A stretch of DNA of 64,000 nt, taken from the NCBI RefSeq assembly GCF_006636215.1, contig NZ_VIFM01000011.1:26643-90642 (forward strand), read 5' to 3'. The position numbers and the translations under genes are program-made. Source of the DNA: Myxococcus llanfairpwllgwyngyllgogerychwyrndrobwllllantysiliogogogochensis. Lineage in GTDB: Bacteria; Myxococcota; Myxococcia; Myxococcales; Myxococcaceae. The notes below the pieces were generated by a model. That model ran no database searches and was not told the DNA's origin. It worked only from the letters and a program-made list of their open reading frames with translations. This document shows positions 1 through 7,709 of the stretch, one piece after another (the stretch's first letter is position 1; each line of letters opens with the position of its first letter).

Positions 1-1055
1 AGCTTGAACCTGACCTCCTCCGAGCCCGTGAGGACCCAGGCCGGGGACACGTCATGCAGCACGGGCTCCGACTTCACGCGAAGGCCATGGCTGGAGGACT
101 CTCTTCCTCCATGGACGCCGGGTGTCTCCAGCGTCACCTGGACGGTGCCGGCTTGGACCCGACCCATGAGAGGGATTTGCGCCCAGACCCGGTTCTTGCC
201 GTCATACGTCTCGGTGGGCAGCGGAATGCCATCCCACTTCACCACCGTGGTGGAGCGCACCTGCCGCCCGCTGACGATGATGCGCTCGAAGGTGGCGCTG
301 CCCGCGTTGCCATGGTGCAGGTCGGTGGCGTTCAGCGAGGGAGGCCACACGCCCGTGATTTCCGGGGTGGGGCTCGTCACAGTCAGGGGCAGGGGCTGCG
401 TGGTGGCTGTGCGCGGGCGCGAGACCTGGATGACGAGCGGGTCTTGTGTCGCCAGGGGCTTCAGGGCCGACGGTGGAAGCAGGAAGCTCCCTTCGCGGGA
501 GCTGGTCAGTGTCAATGGATAGGATGTGCCGCGGAAGATGGCCTGGCTGCCATGCACGAGGTTCTTCCCCGTCACGGTGATTTGAACGGCGTCCTCGGGC
601 TCCGAGGGCAGGGAGTCTGGAGTCACGGAGGTCAGCTCGGGCGCGGGCACGGTGAACGGGATGCGAGCGGACCGGGCGCCTTCCCCGTACTCGGGGTCGC
701 CTCGGGCAACCCGCACCTCGAAGAAGAGGTCCGTTGCGCCCGTGACGAACGAGGACGGAACCACGGCTCGCAGCTCCGTGGCGCTCACGAACTGGGTCGT
801 CAGGCGCTGGTCGTTCAGGAACACGTCACTGAACCGGGCGAAGCCGACGCCGAGCACCTGCATGCTCATTTCGGAGCCCTCCACGTCCGACACCACCACC
901 TCTCCCAGAGTGACGAAGGGCAGCTCCACCTCCGCGGGAGGGGAGCCCGCGTCAGGTTCCTCGACAGGTGCCGGGTGGCTCTGGAGGCCTGGCCCGCAGG
1001 CACAGCAGAGGACCCACAGCAGACACAACCACCCTCGTGTCACGTCTGGTCGCAT
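1..1055 (-). CDS. IPT/TIG-like repeat lipoprotein, C-terminus beyond window edge
   Basis: Partial gene running off the left edge; its start is the ATG at 1055-1053. The N-terminus has a short basic and hydrophobic stretch ending in a Cys-rich lipobox-like segment (LCCACG), so it is probably a secreted lipoprotein. The rest reads as repeated beta-rich modules of about 90 residues with phrases such as PELTSVTPDSL and ITVTGKNLVHG. These resemble IPT/TIG (immunoglobulin-like) folds, in which 'sVtP' and 'v.G.nl' mark each unit. It is a tandem paralogue of the next gene at 1076-1765: both share a GKNLVHGxQAxFRG segment. The function is unknown; a cell-surface or adhesin-like role is inference from the fold. 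Confidence 0.7.
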   Translation of the reverse strand, partial: MRPDVTRGWLCLLWVLCCACGPGLQSHPAPVEEPDAGSPPAEVELPFVTLGEVVVSDVEGSEMSMQVLGVGFARFSDVFLNDQRLTTQFVSATELRAVVPSSFVTGATDLFFEVRVARGDPEYGEGARSARIPFTVPAPELTSVTPDSLPSEPEDAVQITVTGKNLVHGSQAIFRGTSYPLTLTSSREGSFLLPPSALKPLATQDPLVIQVSRPRTATTQPLPLTVTSPTPEITGVWPPSLNATDLHHGNAGSATFERIIVSGRQVRSTTVVKWDGIPLPTETYDGKNRVWAQIPLMGRVQAGTVQVTLETPGVHGGRESSSHGLRVKSEPVLHDVSPAWVLTGSEEVRFK

Positions 1056-1075
1056 CCGGATGATTCCTCTCGAGG

Positions 1076-1765
1076 TCAGGGGGATGCCACAGGGGGCGAA
1101 GTCGTCACGGTCAACGACAGGGCGGGCGTGTCGAGGAGGCGAGGGCGGGGGACTTCCAGGTACAGCGACTGCTTGCCCGACGTGGGGGTCAGGGCCTCGG
1201 GAGGTAACCACAGCTCGCCCAGGCGCGTGCTCGACAAGGTGACGGGATACCAGATGCCCCGGAAGACCGCCTGGGTGCCATGGACCAGGTTCTTTCCGAG
1301 CACGGCGATGTGAACGGGGGCCGTGGGGTTGGCCTCGAGCACATCGGGCGTGAGCGAGTGCAGCTCCGGGACTGGCATGGACACGGTGATGGAGGGGGAC
1401 CTGGCGCCCGACATGTAGACCACGTCGCCCGGCTCCACGCGGACCTCGACCGGGAACTCCGGCATGTCCTTCACCAGGAGGGGGTTCAATCGGGCGCGAA
1501 GCTGCGTCTTGCTCACGAACTCGGTCGTCAGTCCCACCCCGATGACATGCACATTCATGGAGGGGGTGAAGTCGATGCCCCAGACCCGGAAGTGGAGATC
1601 CGCGCTCTCGGGGTCCAGGACCTCCACGTCGACTCGCAGGGGTTTCCGAAGCACCCCCTCCTCCTCATAGGTTCCGTCGGGCGAGTCCCGTTCATCGACG
1701 CCAGGCCCGCAGGCCAGGAGCGCCCCCAGCAGACACAGTCCTCCGCCCAGCAGCTCAGGGCGCAT
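1076..1765 (-). CDS. IPT/TIG-like lipoprotein, paralogue of the neighbouring gene
   Basis: 229 residues. The N-terminus (MRPELLGGGLCLLGALLACG) is a lipoprotein signal with a likely lipobox cysteine at residue 19. Two IPT/TIG-like beta modules follow, with the phrases PELHSLTPDVL and HIAVLGKNLVHG. It lies 20 bp upstream of its paralogue at 1-1055 on the same strand, so the two are probably co-transcribed after a tandem duplication. This copy is shorter: it ends after two modules, whereas the neighbour continues. No catalytic motif is visible. A structural surface role is inferred only from the fold. Confidence 0.65.
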   Translation of the reverse strand: MRPELLGGGLCLLGALLACGPGVDERDSPDGTYEEEGVLRKPLRVDVEVLDPESADLHFRVWGIDFTPSMNVHVIGVGLTTEFVSKTQLRARLNPLLVKDMPEFPVEVRVEPGDVVYMSGARSPSITVSMPVPELHSLTPDVLEANPTAPVHIAVLGKNLVHGTQAVFRGIWYPVTLSSTRLGELWLPPEALTPTSGKQSLYLEVPRPRLLDTPALSLTVTTSPPVASP

Positions 1766-1930
1766 CCGGATGCTTCCCTTCCCCGTTCATGGCGAGGAGA
1801 CACCCGAGGGCCTTTTCTTGCGCAATTTCACGCGCGCCGCCCGTCCGGCTCCGCAGCGCACACGCCGCTCTTGGGGAGCCCGGCGTGTTCAGCCACTGCC
1901 CCACGTTGCCGCGGTTCGGACTGGAATGGG

Positions 1931-2650
1931 TCAGCGTGTCGGCAGCTCGCGGAAGGTCATGCCGACGAGCCCGAGTCGATGCACGGCGTCCATGAACTGC
2001 TCGGTGCCGATGATCATCGTGGCGAAGTTCCCCACGCGGAAGAGGTCGAGTTCCTGAGGGAGCGAAGCGGCGTCGAGGATGGGTTCGTCGGGGCGCCCGA
2101 AGCCGTGTCGGCCACAGGTCGTGCACGGCGGGGGAACATCCGAGGGAATGCAGTCCGGATGAAAGCGCCCTCGCGGCTCAATCTGGAGCTCCAGCAGCTC
2201 CGGCGCGTTCTTCTTCCGGAACCGCAGCTCCGTGCGACAGCCCAGCAGGCCGCGCACTCCTTCTGCTTGCAGACTCTCCAGTGCGTCACGGCGCAGAAGA
2301 AGTCTGGGTCCCAGCCATGCCATGGCCCCGAACTCCCCAGCGGCGCTTCCCTTCAATGGACCGAAGCTCGTTCCAGGCGGCAGCTCGACGTGGGGCGGCA
2401 TGAGGGGCTGGACCAACTCGCGCAGGCGCACGAACTCGGGGAAGGGTTCGGCTCTCGGCTTGAGGAACTCAGGGCTCTCCGGAAGCAGCGAGAGGTCAAT
2501 CGAGGGAAAGTCGTGTGCCACGGCACTCCAGGTGGCTCCGCATGCGTGACACCGTATGCCGGGAAGGCCCCACGTGTGTGCCGCGTCGAGGTAGCCACCG
2601 TGCTTCGTTCTGGCGGCCCTGTCCTCGTTGACCCAATAGAAACGACTCAT
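1931..2650 (-). CDS. SitI-like double-CXXCG immunity protein
   Basis: 239 residues. Two CxxCG motifs, C34-x2-C37-G and C176-x2-C179-G, are the hallmark of the Myxococcus 'double-CXXCG' paralogous family, whose members include immunity proteins paired with SitA lipoprotein toxins. The pairs probably bind one zinc. The gene starts 6 bp downstream of the SitA-like gene on the same strand, the usual toxin-immunity order. By family knowledge it should protect the producer and its siblings from the nuclease-like toxin domain. The start ATG has an AGGAGCG-like Shine-Dalgarno about 12 bp upstream. The specific toxin-immunity match is inferred from adjacency only. Confidence 0.8.
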   Translation of the reverse strand: MSRFYWVNEDRAARTKHGGYLDAAHTWGLPGIRCHACGATWSAVAHDFPSIDLSLLPESPEFLKPRAEPFPEFVRLRELVQPLMPPHVELPPGTSFGPLKGSAAGEFGAMAWLGPRLLLRRDALESLQAEGVRGLLGCRTELRFRKKNAPELLELQIEPRGRFHPDCIPSDVPPPCTTCGRHGFGRPDEPILDAASLPQELDLFRVGNFATMIIGTEQFMDAVHRLGLVGMTFRELPTR

Positions 2651-2656
2651 TCGTGC

Positions 2657-3328
2657 CTACGCTCCTGGCCGGGAATAGTAGGGCTGGATCGGGCCGCCCA
2701 TGAGCTCGAAGCGATGAATCAGCTCTCCTGCATGCCTGAAAATCTCTGCCGGAGAGGCGAACGGCTTGGCCATCATGTAGTCCCGCCACGCATCGTTCCA
2801 TGCCCCTCCACGCGGGGAACCGTCATGAATCCTTCGATGAACGGAAAGCGGAATGGGCATGGTGTAGTCGTGGATTTTCACTTCCTGGCGCGCGAACCAC
2901 TCCGCCAAATCCTTTGACTGGGGGAAGATGTGGTGCTTTTCCCATCGCCCCGGCGTGAGTTGCCGGGACGGAGGGATGACTGCAGTCGGAGCGCCGTTCC
3001 AGTTGGGGAACGTCATGACGGAGCCCGGCGGCAATTTCTGCGCGCCACCCCAATTCCTCCGAGGGCCGCTGCCCGGCGCTGCTGCTGCCGCAGGAGGACG
3101 CGAAGGAGGGAAGCGCGCCAGCTCGACCTCTGCCGGTGTGTCCTCGCAGGGGTAGAAACCGCAGAGGTCTTCCACGCAGAAGAGGGTGACGCACTGGTCT
3201 TCCCCAGGGTCGTCGCATTCCTGCTCCGCCCCTGCCCAGGCCTGTTGACTGGGCGGCTTGCTGACAGTGGAGCAACCCAGCCAGGACACGGCGAACAGCG
3301 AAAGCCAGAGTGCGTGAGGGATTCGCAT
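2657..3328 (-). CDS. SitA-like polymorphic toxin lipoprotein with HNH-like C-terminal domain
   Basis: 223 residues. A lipoprotein signal ends at C19 (SWLGCS, a loose lipobox). A Cys-rich segment follows (C38, C46, C51, C56, C61), then a Pro/Ala linker, then a C-terminal domain with H132-H133-I-F-P-Q and H164/H168 (SVHRRIH), typical of His-rich HNH/endonuclease-VII-like toxin domains. This build matches the myxobacterial SitA toxins, lipoproteins moved between cells by TraAB-dependent outer-membrane exchange that kill recipients lacking the cognate SitI. The partner immunity gene lies 6 bp downstream. DNase activity is inference from the His pattern; it could instead be an RNase. Confidence 0.8.
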   Translation of the reverse strand: MRIPHALWLSLFAVSWLGCSTVSKPPSQQAWAGAEQECDDPGEDQCVTLFCVEDLCGFYPCEDTPAEVELARFPPSRPPAAAAAPGSGPRRNWGGAQKLPPGSVMTFPNWNGAPTAVIPPSRQLTPGRWEKHHIFPQSKDLAEWFARQEVKIHDYTMPIPLSVHRRIHDGSPRGGAWNDAWRDYMMAKPFASPAEIFRHAGELIHRFELMGGPIQPYYSRPGA

Positions 3329-3382
3329 TGGACGCGAAAGCTAGCATGTCTTGGTCACCGGACGCGCTCCCTACCCTTTGGG

Positions 3383-4240
3383 TCATGTGGAGTGCGTGAG
3401 CAGAGCCCCTCCAGGGCCGAAGCCCAGCGTCAGACAGAGGATGCGAAGATGCCTGTGCCGTCTGAGCTCCACTCGCGCTGCCTCGGCCGCGAGCTCCGCG
3501 TCGTTGAGCACGAGCACCTCTCCGCCGCCCGGCAGGGCTGCTTCCTCCAGGATGTCGGTCACCAGCGATGCATGCCCTTCCCAACCATAGGTGCAGCCTC
3601 CGGGAACGAGAGCCTCATCCAGGGGACAGGGAAGCGCGAGACACACGCCTTCCACGGCCAGGTGACCGAGGTTTCGTGTACAGGCCCGCAGCGCGTTGGC
3701 GATGAAGTGCACCGCCGCGACGATGTGGTGCCCATCCGTGGGGCGAGGCATCCCGATGAAGAGGCGGGGCAGCGTGTGGAGGTCCCGCTCGAAGACACGT
3801 TGGACTCCAGGGCGCGCGCACTTGATGCTCGTCTGGCCCACGTCGAGCACCAGCGGCGTTCGCGCCGCCACAAGCGCGAAGCCCGCGTACGCGGGCGCGA
3901 AGCGCGGCGACTCCGAGACATAGACAGGACACCCGAGCGCGGCAGTGGCCTTCGCCACCCCCACCTCGAAGCCCTCCAGGCAGGCCAGTCCTCCGCTCAA
4001 CCACACCGCGTCCACGGCATGCCGATGCACCAATTGTTCGAGGGCGCTCGTGAGCGCTGGAAACAGTTGCTCCGCGAGCTGGTCCTCGGGCACCCCCGCG
4101 CGTCGGTCCGTCTCCACTCGCGGCGCGCCAATCAGCTCCCACAACTCGCGTCCGAACACCGGGAGGTTCCACACCTCCAGCGGTGTCACTCTCTCCGCGT
4201 GGTAACGACGGGCCGTCCACCTTCGCGGCGCGGAACTCAC
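3383..4240 (-). CDS. ROK/ASKHA-like kinase-fold protein, apparently circularly permuted
   Basis: 285 residues, GTG start at 4240 overlapping the glycosyltransferase stop as GTGA, so translation is probably coupled. Sugar-kinase (ASKHA/ROK) motifs are recognisable but in unusual order. A 'WLSGGLA' adenosine-type motif is at 80-86, with a terminal-helix-like 'APAYAGFALVAA' at 115-126. The phosphate-1 motif LDVGQTSIK comes only at 132-140, then LNDAELAAEAA at 245-255, then LGFGPGGALL at 272-281 close to the C-terminus. In normal ROK proteins DxGGT is N-terminal and the GGG motif C-terminal, so the order looks rotated. It is the third gene of an operon with an asparagine-synthetase-like enzyme and a glycosyltransferase. 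A sugar or metabolite kinase role is inference; the substrate is unknown. Confidence 0.6.
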   Translation of the reverse strand: MSSAPRRWTARRYHAERVTPLEVWNLPVFGRELWELIGAPRVETDRRAGVPEDQLAEQLFPALTSALEQLVHRHAVDAVWLSGGLACLEGFEVGVAKATAALGCPVYVSESPRFAPAYAGFALVAARTPLVLDVGQTSIKCARPGVQRVFERDLHTLPRLFIGMPRPTDGHHIVAAVHFIANALRACTRNLGHLAVEGVCLALPCPLDEALVPGGCTYGWEGHASLVTDILEEAALPGGGEVLVLNDAELAAEAARVELRRHRHLRILCLTLGFGPGGALLTHST

Positions 4241-5430
4241 GCGACGAGCCCGGCGATTCGCTCCGCTGCATCCTTCGCGCCGTCTCGGGATTGATACGAC
4301 TCCGAGATGGCCGCCACCTTCGCGCGCAACGGCGTTCCCGGCTCCAGGAGCTGGCGAAGCGCGGCGCGACAGTCCTCCACCGTCAACGTGTCCAGCTCCC
4401 GCGTGAGTCCCGCCCCCGAGGCCCGGAGGAAGTGCGCCTGGATGGGCTGGTCATTGCAAACAGGCAACAGCAGCAGCGGCACGCCCACTGTCAGCGCCTC
4501 CATCACGGAGTTGGCGCCGCCATGCGAGACAAAGACAGACGTCCTCGGCAGGAGCTGCCGCTGCGGCGTATAGGGCACCGCCACCACGTCCCCTGGCAAC
4601 GCGCGCGAGAAGTCCGTGTCCGCCAGCTCACCCGCGCTCAACACCACCGTGACGCCCAGCGGCGCGGCGGCCTCCGCGATGGTGCGGAACAGCGTGGGCT
4701 GCCATGAAATCTGACTGCCGAAGGACACGTACACCACGGGCTTCGAACCCAATCGCTCCCACGGGAAATCCACCTCGTCTCCCCGAGGCTCGGGCGGAAT
4801 CGACGGGCCCACCAGCCGCCCGGCGGGAGGAAGGTCCACCTCCGGTCCGAGGAACGCCTCCGTGGCGAAGAGGATGTTGAGGTGGGGCGAGAGGGCCTCG
4901 CAGTTGCGGAAGCTCGCCACGAAGCCATGTCGTGCGAACAGCTCCGTGCGCTCCTTCGCCAGGGCGCGCACGTTGCGGCGCAGCCCGTAGTCCTCCATGG
5001 GCTCCAGCAGCGAGAGCGCGGAGGACACTCCGGCCCACGGTATCCGCTCCTGATGCGCGGCCAGCACCGCCGCATACTGCATCCCATCCAGCGCCATGAC
5101 GTCCGGACGGAAGCGACGCACCACCTCGCGCACGGGCTCGATGAGCGCGGGCACCGCATCCAGCAACAGGCCGCGAATCCACTTCCCCAGTGCCACCTCG
5201 TCACGCACCAGTCGGGCCAGCGCCTCGCCGCCCGTTTCAATGGTGGGAGCATCCCTCGTCGAGTGAGGCAGGTGCAGCACCTCCACACCGAGCTTCGCGA
5301 GCTGCGGCGCGGGCTCGGGGATGCAGAGCCAGCCCACGGTGTGGCCCAGGCGGCGCAGCCACTGCGCGACGCCCATCATCGGGTTGATGTGGCCCTTCTC
5401 GGGCGAGGTCGCAATCAGGATTCGGGACAT
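4237..5430 (-). CDS. UGT/MGT-type glycosyltransferase (GT1)
   Basis: 397 residues, GT-B fold. The N-terminus ILIATSPEKGHINPMM is the acceptor-side start typical of macrolide and zeaxanthin-type glycosyltransferases. The C-terminal half has 'VYVSFGSQ' and the donor-binding signature VSHGGANSVMEAL (H303), followed by 'LLLLPVCNDQPIQA'. It likely transfers a sugar from an NDP-sugar to a small-molecule acceptor in the cytoplasm. The ATG at 5430 was chosen because the protein then begins directly with the GT-B beta strand. It overlaps the upstream asparagine-synthetase-like gene by 16 bp and the downstream ROK-like gene by 4 bp. The acceptor is unknown; a secondary metabolite is plausible from the context. 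Confidence 0.85.
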   Translation of the reverse strand: MSRILIATSPEKGHINPMMGVAQWLRRLGHTVGWLCIPEPAPQLAKLGVEVLHLPHSTRDAPTIETGGEALARLVRDEVALGKWIRGLLLDAVPALIEPVREVVRRFRPDVMALDGMQYAAVLAAHQERIPWAGVSSALSLLEPMEDYGLRRNVRALAKERTELFARHGFVASFRNCEALSPHLNILFATEAFLGPEVDLPPAGRLVGPSIPPEPRGDEVDFPWERLGSKPVVYVSFGSQISWQPTLFRTIAEAAAPLGVTVVLSAGELADTDFSRALPGDVVAVPYTPQRQLLPRTSVFVSHGGANSVMEALTVGVPLLLLPVCNDQPIQAHFLRASGAGLTRELDTLTVEDCRAALRQLLEPGTPLRAKVAAISESYQSRDGAKDAAERIAGLVA

Positions 5431-6857
5431 GGGGAGCCGTGTGCTGCGTGCGCGTGGAGCATGGCGAGGGAGCACAGCCGCATCAACAGGCGATCCACGC
5501 CATCCGCCTCCGGATCCTGGGGCTCCATTCGCGTGTAGCGCTCCAGGAGCATGAGCACGGCCGTCGGGTCGATGACCTCCATCGGCTCCAGTCGCGAGGC
5601 CGACAGCCAGGCGCGGTACAGCTCCAGCCACCGGGCACGCACGGGACTGGAGAGCGCCGTGTGTCCATAACGCGGCGTCTTGCGCGCGAGCCGGACCTCG
5701 TCGGGGACGAGTCCTCGCACCGCGTGGCGGAAGAGCCACTTGCCGACTCCCTCGCGGACGAGCGAGGACTCGGGCAGCGAGAGCGCCACGTCCGCGAACC
5801 GGGAGTCGAGATACGGCGTGTGCACCGTGAGTCCGTGGGCCCGCGCGCCCCTCAGCTCGGGAGGAAGCACCAGCTCGCGCAGCACCCATTCCGCGTAGAG
5901 GACCTCCTCGGAGGCCTTCGTGTCTTGGAGAGACCAGGGCCCGCCACGGGCCGCGTCGGAGAGCTCCGGGCCGTCCTCCTGGGACCAGGGCCCGCCACGG
6001 ACCGCGTCGGAGAGCTCCGGGCCGTCCTCCTGGGACCAGGGCTCGCCACGGGCCTCGTCTGGACTCCTCCCCAAGTTGTCCACAGCGGCGCGTAGGACCG
6101 TCCGTGCGAGTCGTCGGTCTTCCTCGATGCGCGCGAGCGCCGAGGCGAGCGCCAGGGGATTGCCCCTCAACACCTCATCCGCGCCGGCTCCGCTCAGCAT
6201 CACCGAGGCTCCGAGCCGCTTCGCCTCCGCGTAGAACGCGAAGCTCGCCACCGCCCGTGCATTGAGGATGGCGCTCTCGTTGGCGATGACGGCGGGCTCG
6301 AACAGGTCCGGCAGGAGGGCATCCGGAATCGGAACGTCGACCTGCTCCACTCCCGCGAGCCGGGCCACTGTCCTCGCGTTGTGTCGCTCGACCGCGTCGG
6401 CGAAGTGGACATCCATGCTCCACGCGCGAACCCGGCCTGGTGCATGCCGCGCCGCCAGCGTGCACAGCACTGCGCTGTCCACGCCGCCGCTCAGGCTCAC
6501 GTCCAGCGCGCCCGAGGCCACCCGGGTACCGACAGCGTCGGAGCACGCGGCCAGGAGCGCCCGTGCTCGTGGCTCGTCATCTTCTTCTTCCGGGGGGCGC
6601 GGTGAGGATTGGCGGCGGATTCGCGGCGGGAGCGGCGCCACGCGGCTCACGCCTCGAAAGAGGCTCCATGTCGACGGCAGGCTGTGTCGCAGGAATGCCG
6701 TGACGGAGGCCGGCTCCAGGCCCACGACTTCACCGCTCAGGAGCGGGAGCAGGCGCCACACCGACTCCACGGGAGCGCTCGTCCGGGGTCCGGCTGTCGG
6801 CTGGTAGGAGGGCAGGGCGGCGAGCGGGCCGCTCGGGTCGCCGGGGGCGTCGGACAC
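5415..6857 (-). CDS. Asparagine-synthetase-like ATP-dependent enzyme without glutaminase domain
   Basis: About 480 residues from a GTG at 6857 (start uncertain: no clear Shine-Dalgarno, and the open frame runs further upstream antisense to the radical SAM gene). The PP-loop SGGVDS is at 123-128, and LSGAGADEVLRG matches the 'GEGADE' motif of the asparagine synthetase domain. There is no N-terminal Cys2 glutamine amidotransferase domain, as in lasso-peptide cyclases and beta-lactam synthetase relatives, so it may adenylate a carboxylate for attack by a nucleophile other than glutamine-derived ammonia. A 51-bp tandem repeat adds a 17-residue repeat (GPWSQEDGPELSDA) in the middle. First gene of an overlapping operon with the glycosyltransferase and ROK-like genes. 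Confidence 0.75.
   Translation of the reverse strand: MSDAPGDPSGPLAALPSYQPTAGPRTSAPVESVWRLLPLLSGEVVGLEPASVTAFLRHSLPSTWSLFRGVSRVAPLPPRIRRQSSPRPPEEEDDEPRARALLAACSDAVGTRVASGALDVSLSGGVDSAVLCTLAARHAPGRVRAWSMDVHFADAVERHNARTVARLAGVEQVDVPIPDALLPDLFEPAVIANESAILNARAVASFAFYAEAKRLGASVMLSGAGADEVLRGNPLALASALARIEEDRRLARTVLRAAVDNLGRSPDEARGEPWSQEDGPELSDAVRGGPWSQEDGPELSDAARGGPWSLQDTKASEEVLYAEWVLRELVLPPELRGARAHGLTVHTPYLDSRFADVALSLPESSLVREGVGKWLFRHAVRGLVPDEVRLARKTPRYGHTALSSPVRARWLELYRAWLSASRLEPMEVIDPTAVLMLLERYTRMEPQDPEADGVDRLLMRLCSLAMLHAHAAHGSPCPES
5931..6058. repeat. 51-bp tandem repeat inside the asparagine-synthetase-like gene
   Basis: Two complete 51-bp units (5931-5981, 5982-6032) and a partial third from 6033. 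The unit length is a multiple of three, so the frame is kept; on the minus strand each unit encodes a 17-residue acidic/Pro-Gly segment. The units differ at only a few bases, which suggests recent slippage. The insert sits between conserved blocks of the synthetase domain and probably forms an exposed loop. Confidence 0.9.
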
Positions 6858-6911
6858 GCGGGGACTGTCGCAAGCCCCGGGGGCACCCGGCAACCCCGCT
6901 ATAGTCCCTCC

Positions 6912-7700
6912 GTGCGTTACGAGCTGCACGACGGCCGAATCCTCACCTGGTCCCTGGAGACGCACGTCGTCACCCACTGCAACCTGCGCTGCGTGCAGTG
7001 TTGCCCCATGTCGCCCCACCTGCCCGCCTGGGCCGTGGAGCCCGCCGTGCTCGGCGCCGACCTCACCCGGCTCGCCCGCGTGCTCAAGCCCAACATCTTC
7101 AAGCTCACCGGCGGCGAGCCCTTCCTCCACCCGGACCTGCCCGCCGTACTCGACGCCGTCCGCGCGTCCGGCATCTCCGAGCAGCTCTCCGTCACCACCA
7201 ACGGTTTCCTCGCCCAGAGCGCGCCCGACGCCGTCTACGAGCGCCTGGACCGGATGACCCTGTCCGTCTACTCCTCCGCGCCGCTGCCGGAGAAGTCCCT
7301 GGCCCGCATCACCGAGCGCTGTGCGCGACACGACGTCCTCCTCACGGTGAAGCACATCGACGCCTTCCAGCAGCTCACCCCGGATGCGCCCCTGGCCACC
7401 GACGCGGAGGTCCGCGACGTCCACGCGCGCTGCTGGCTCAAGGTCCGCTGCCACCTGGTCCACCGGGGCCACTTCTACACCTGCACCCGTCCGCCCCACG
7501 TGGCCACGGTGCTGGGCCCCTCGCACCCGGAGATGCCCGCGCTGGCCGAGGTGGATGGTGTGCGCCTCGACGCTCCGGAGCTGCTGGAGCGGATGCTCGG
7601 CCACCTGGAGCGGGACACGCCGCTGGCCACCTGTCGCTACTGCCTGGGCGCCAGTGGCCCGTGGCAGCCGCACGCGCAGCTCCCACGGGCCCACGGCTGA
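6912..7700 (+). CDS. Radical SAM enzyme with C-terminal Cys-rich (SPASM/twitch-like) region
   Basis: 262 residues from a GTG at 6912. The radical SAM motif C23-x3-C27-x2-C30 (CNLRCVQC) binds the 4Fe-4S cluster that cleaves S-adenosylmethionine; 'KLTGGEPFLHPDL' is the SAM-binding GGEP motif. The C-terminal third has further cysteines (CWLKVRC, TCTRPP, CRYC), suggesting an auxiliary cluster as in SPASM/twitch proteins that modify peptides or small molecules. It is divergent from the asparagine-synthetase/glycosyltransferase/ROK operon, with about 54 bp between starts, so a shared promoter region and pathway are likely. No precursor peptide gene is visible beside it. The substrate is unknown. 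Confidence 0.85.
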   Translation: MRYELHDGRILTWSLETHVVTHCNLRCVQCCPMSPHLPAWAVEPAVLGADLTRLARVLKPNIFKLTGGEPFLHPDLPAVLDAVRASGISEQLSVTTNGFLAQSAPDAVYERLDRMTLSVYSSAPLPEKSLARITERCARHDVLLTVKHIDAFQQLTPDAPLATDAEVRDVHARCWLKVRCHLVHRGHFYTCTRPPHVATVLGPSHPEMPALAEVDGVRLDAPELLERMLGHLERDTPLATCRYCLGASGPWQPHAQLPRAHG

Positions 7701-7709
7701 CCCCCGAGG

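Noticed and set aside
5431..5889. N-terminal extension of the glycosyltransferase frame
   Set aside because: It overlaps the asparagine-synthetase-like coding region; the GT-B fold begins at the ATG at 5430.
6858..7694. N-terminal extension of the asparagine-synthetase-like frame
   Set aside because: It would be fully antisense to the radical SAM gene, and the extension lacks a glutaminase Cys2 or any domain.
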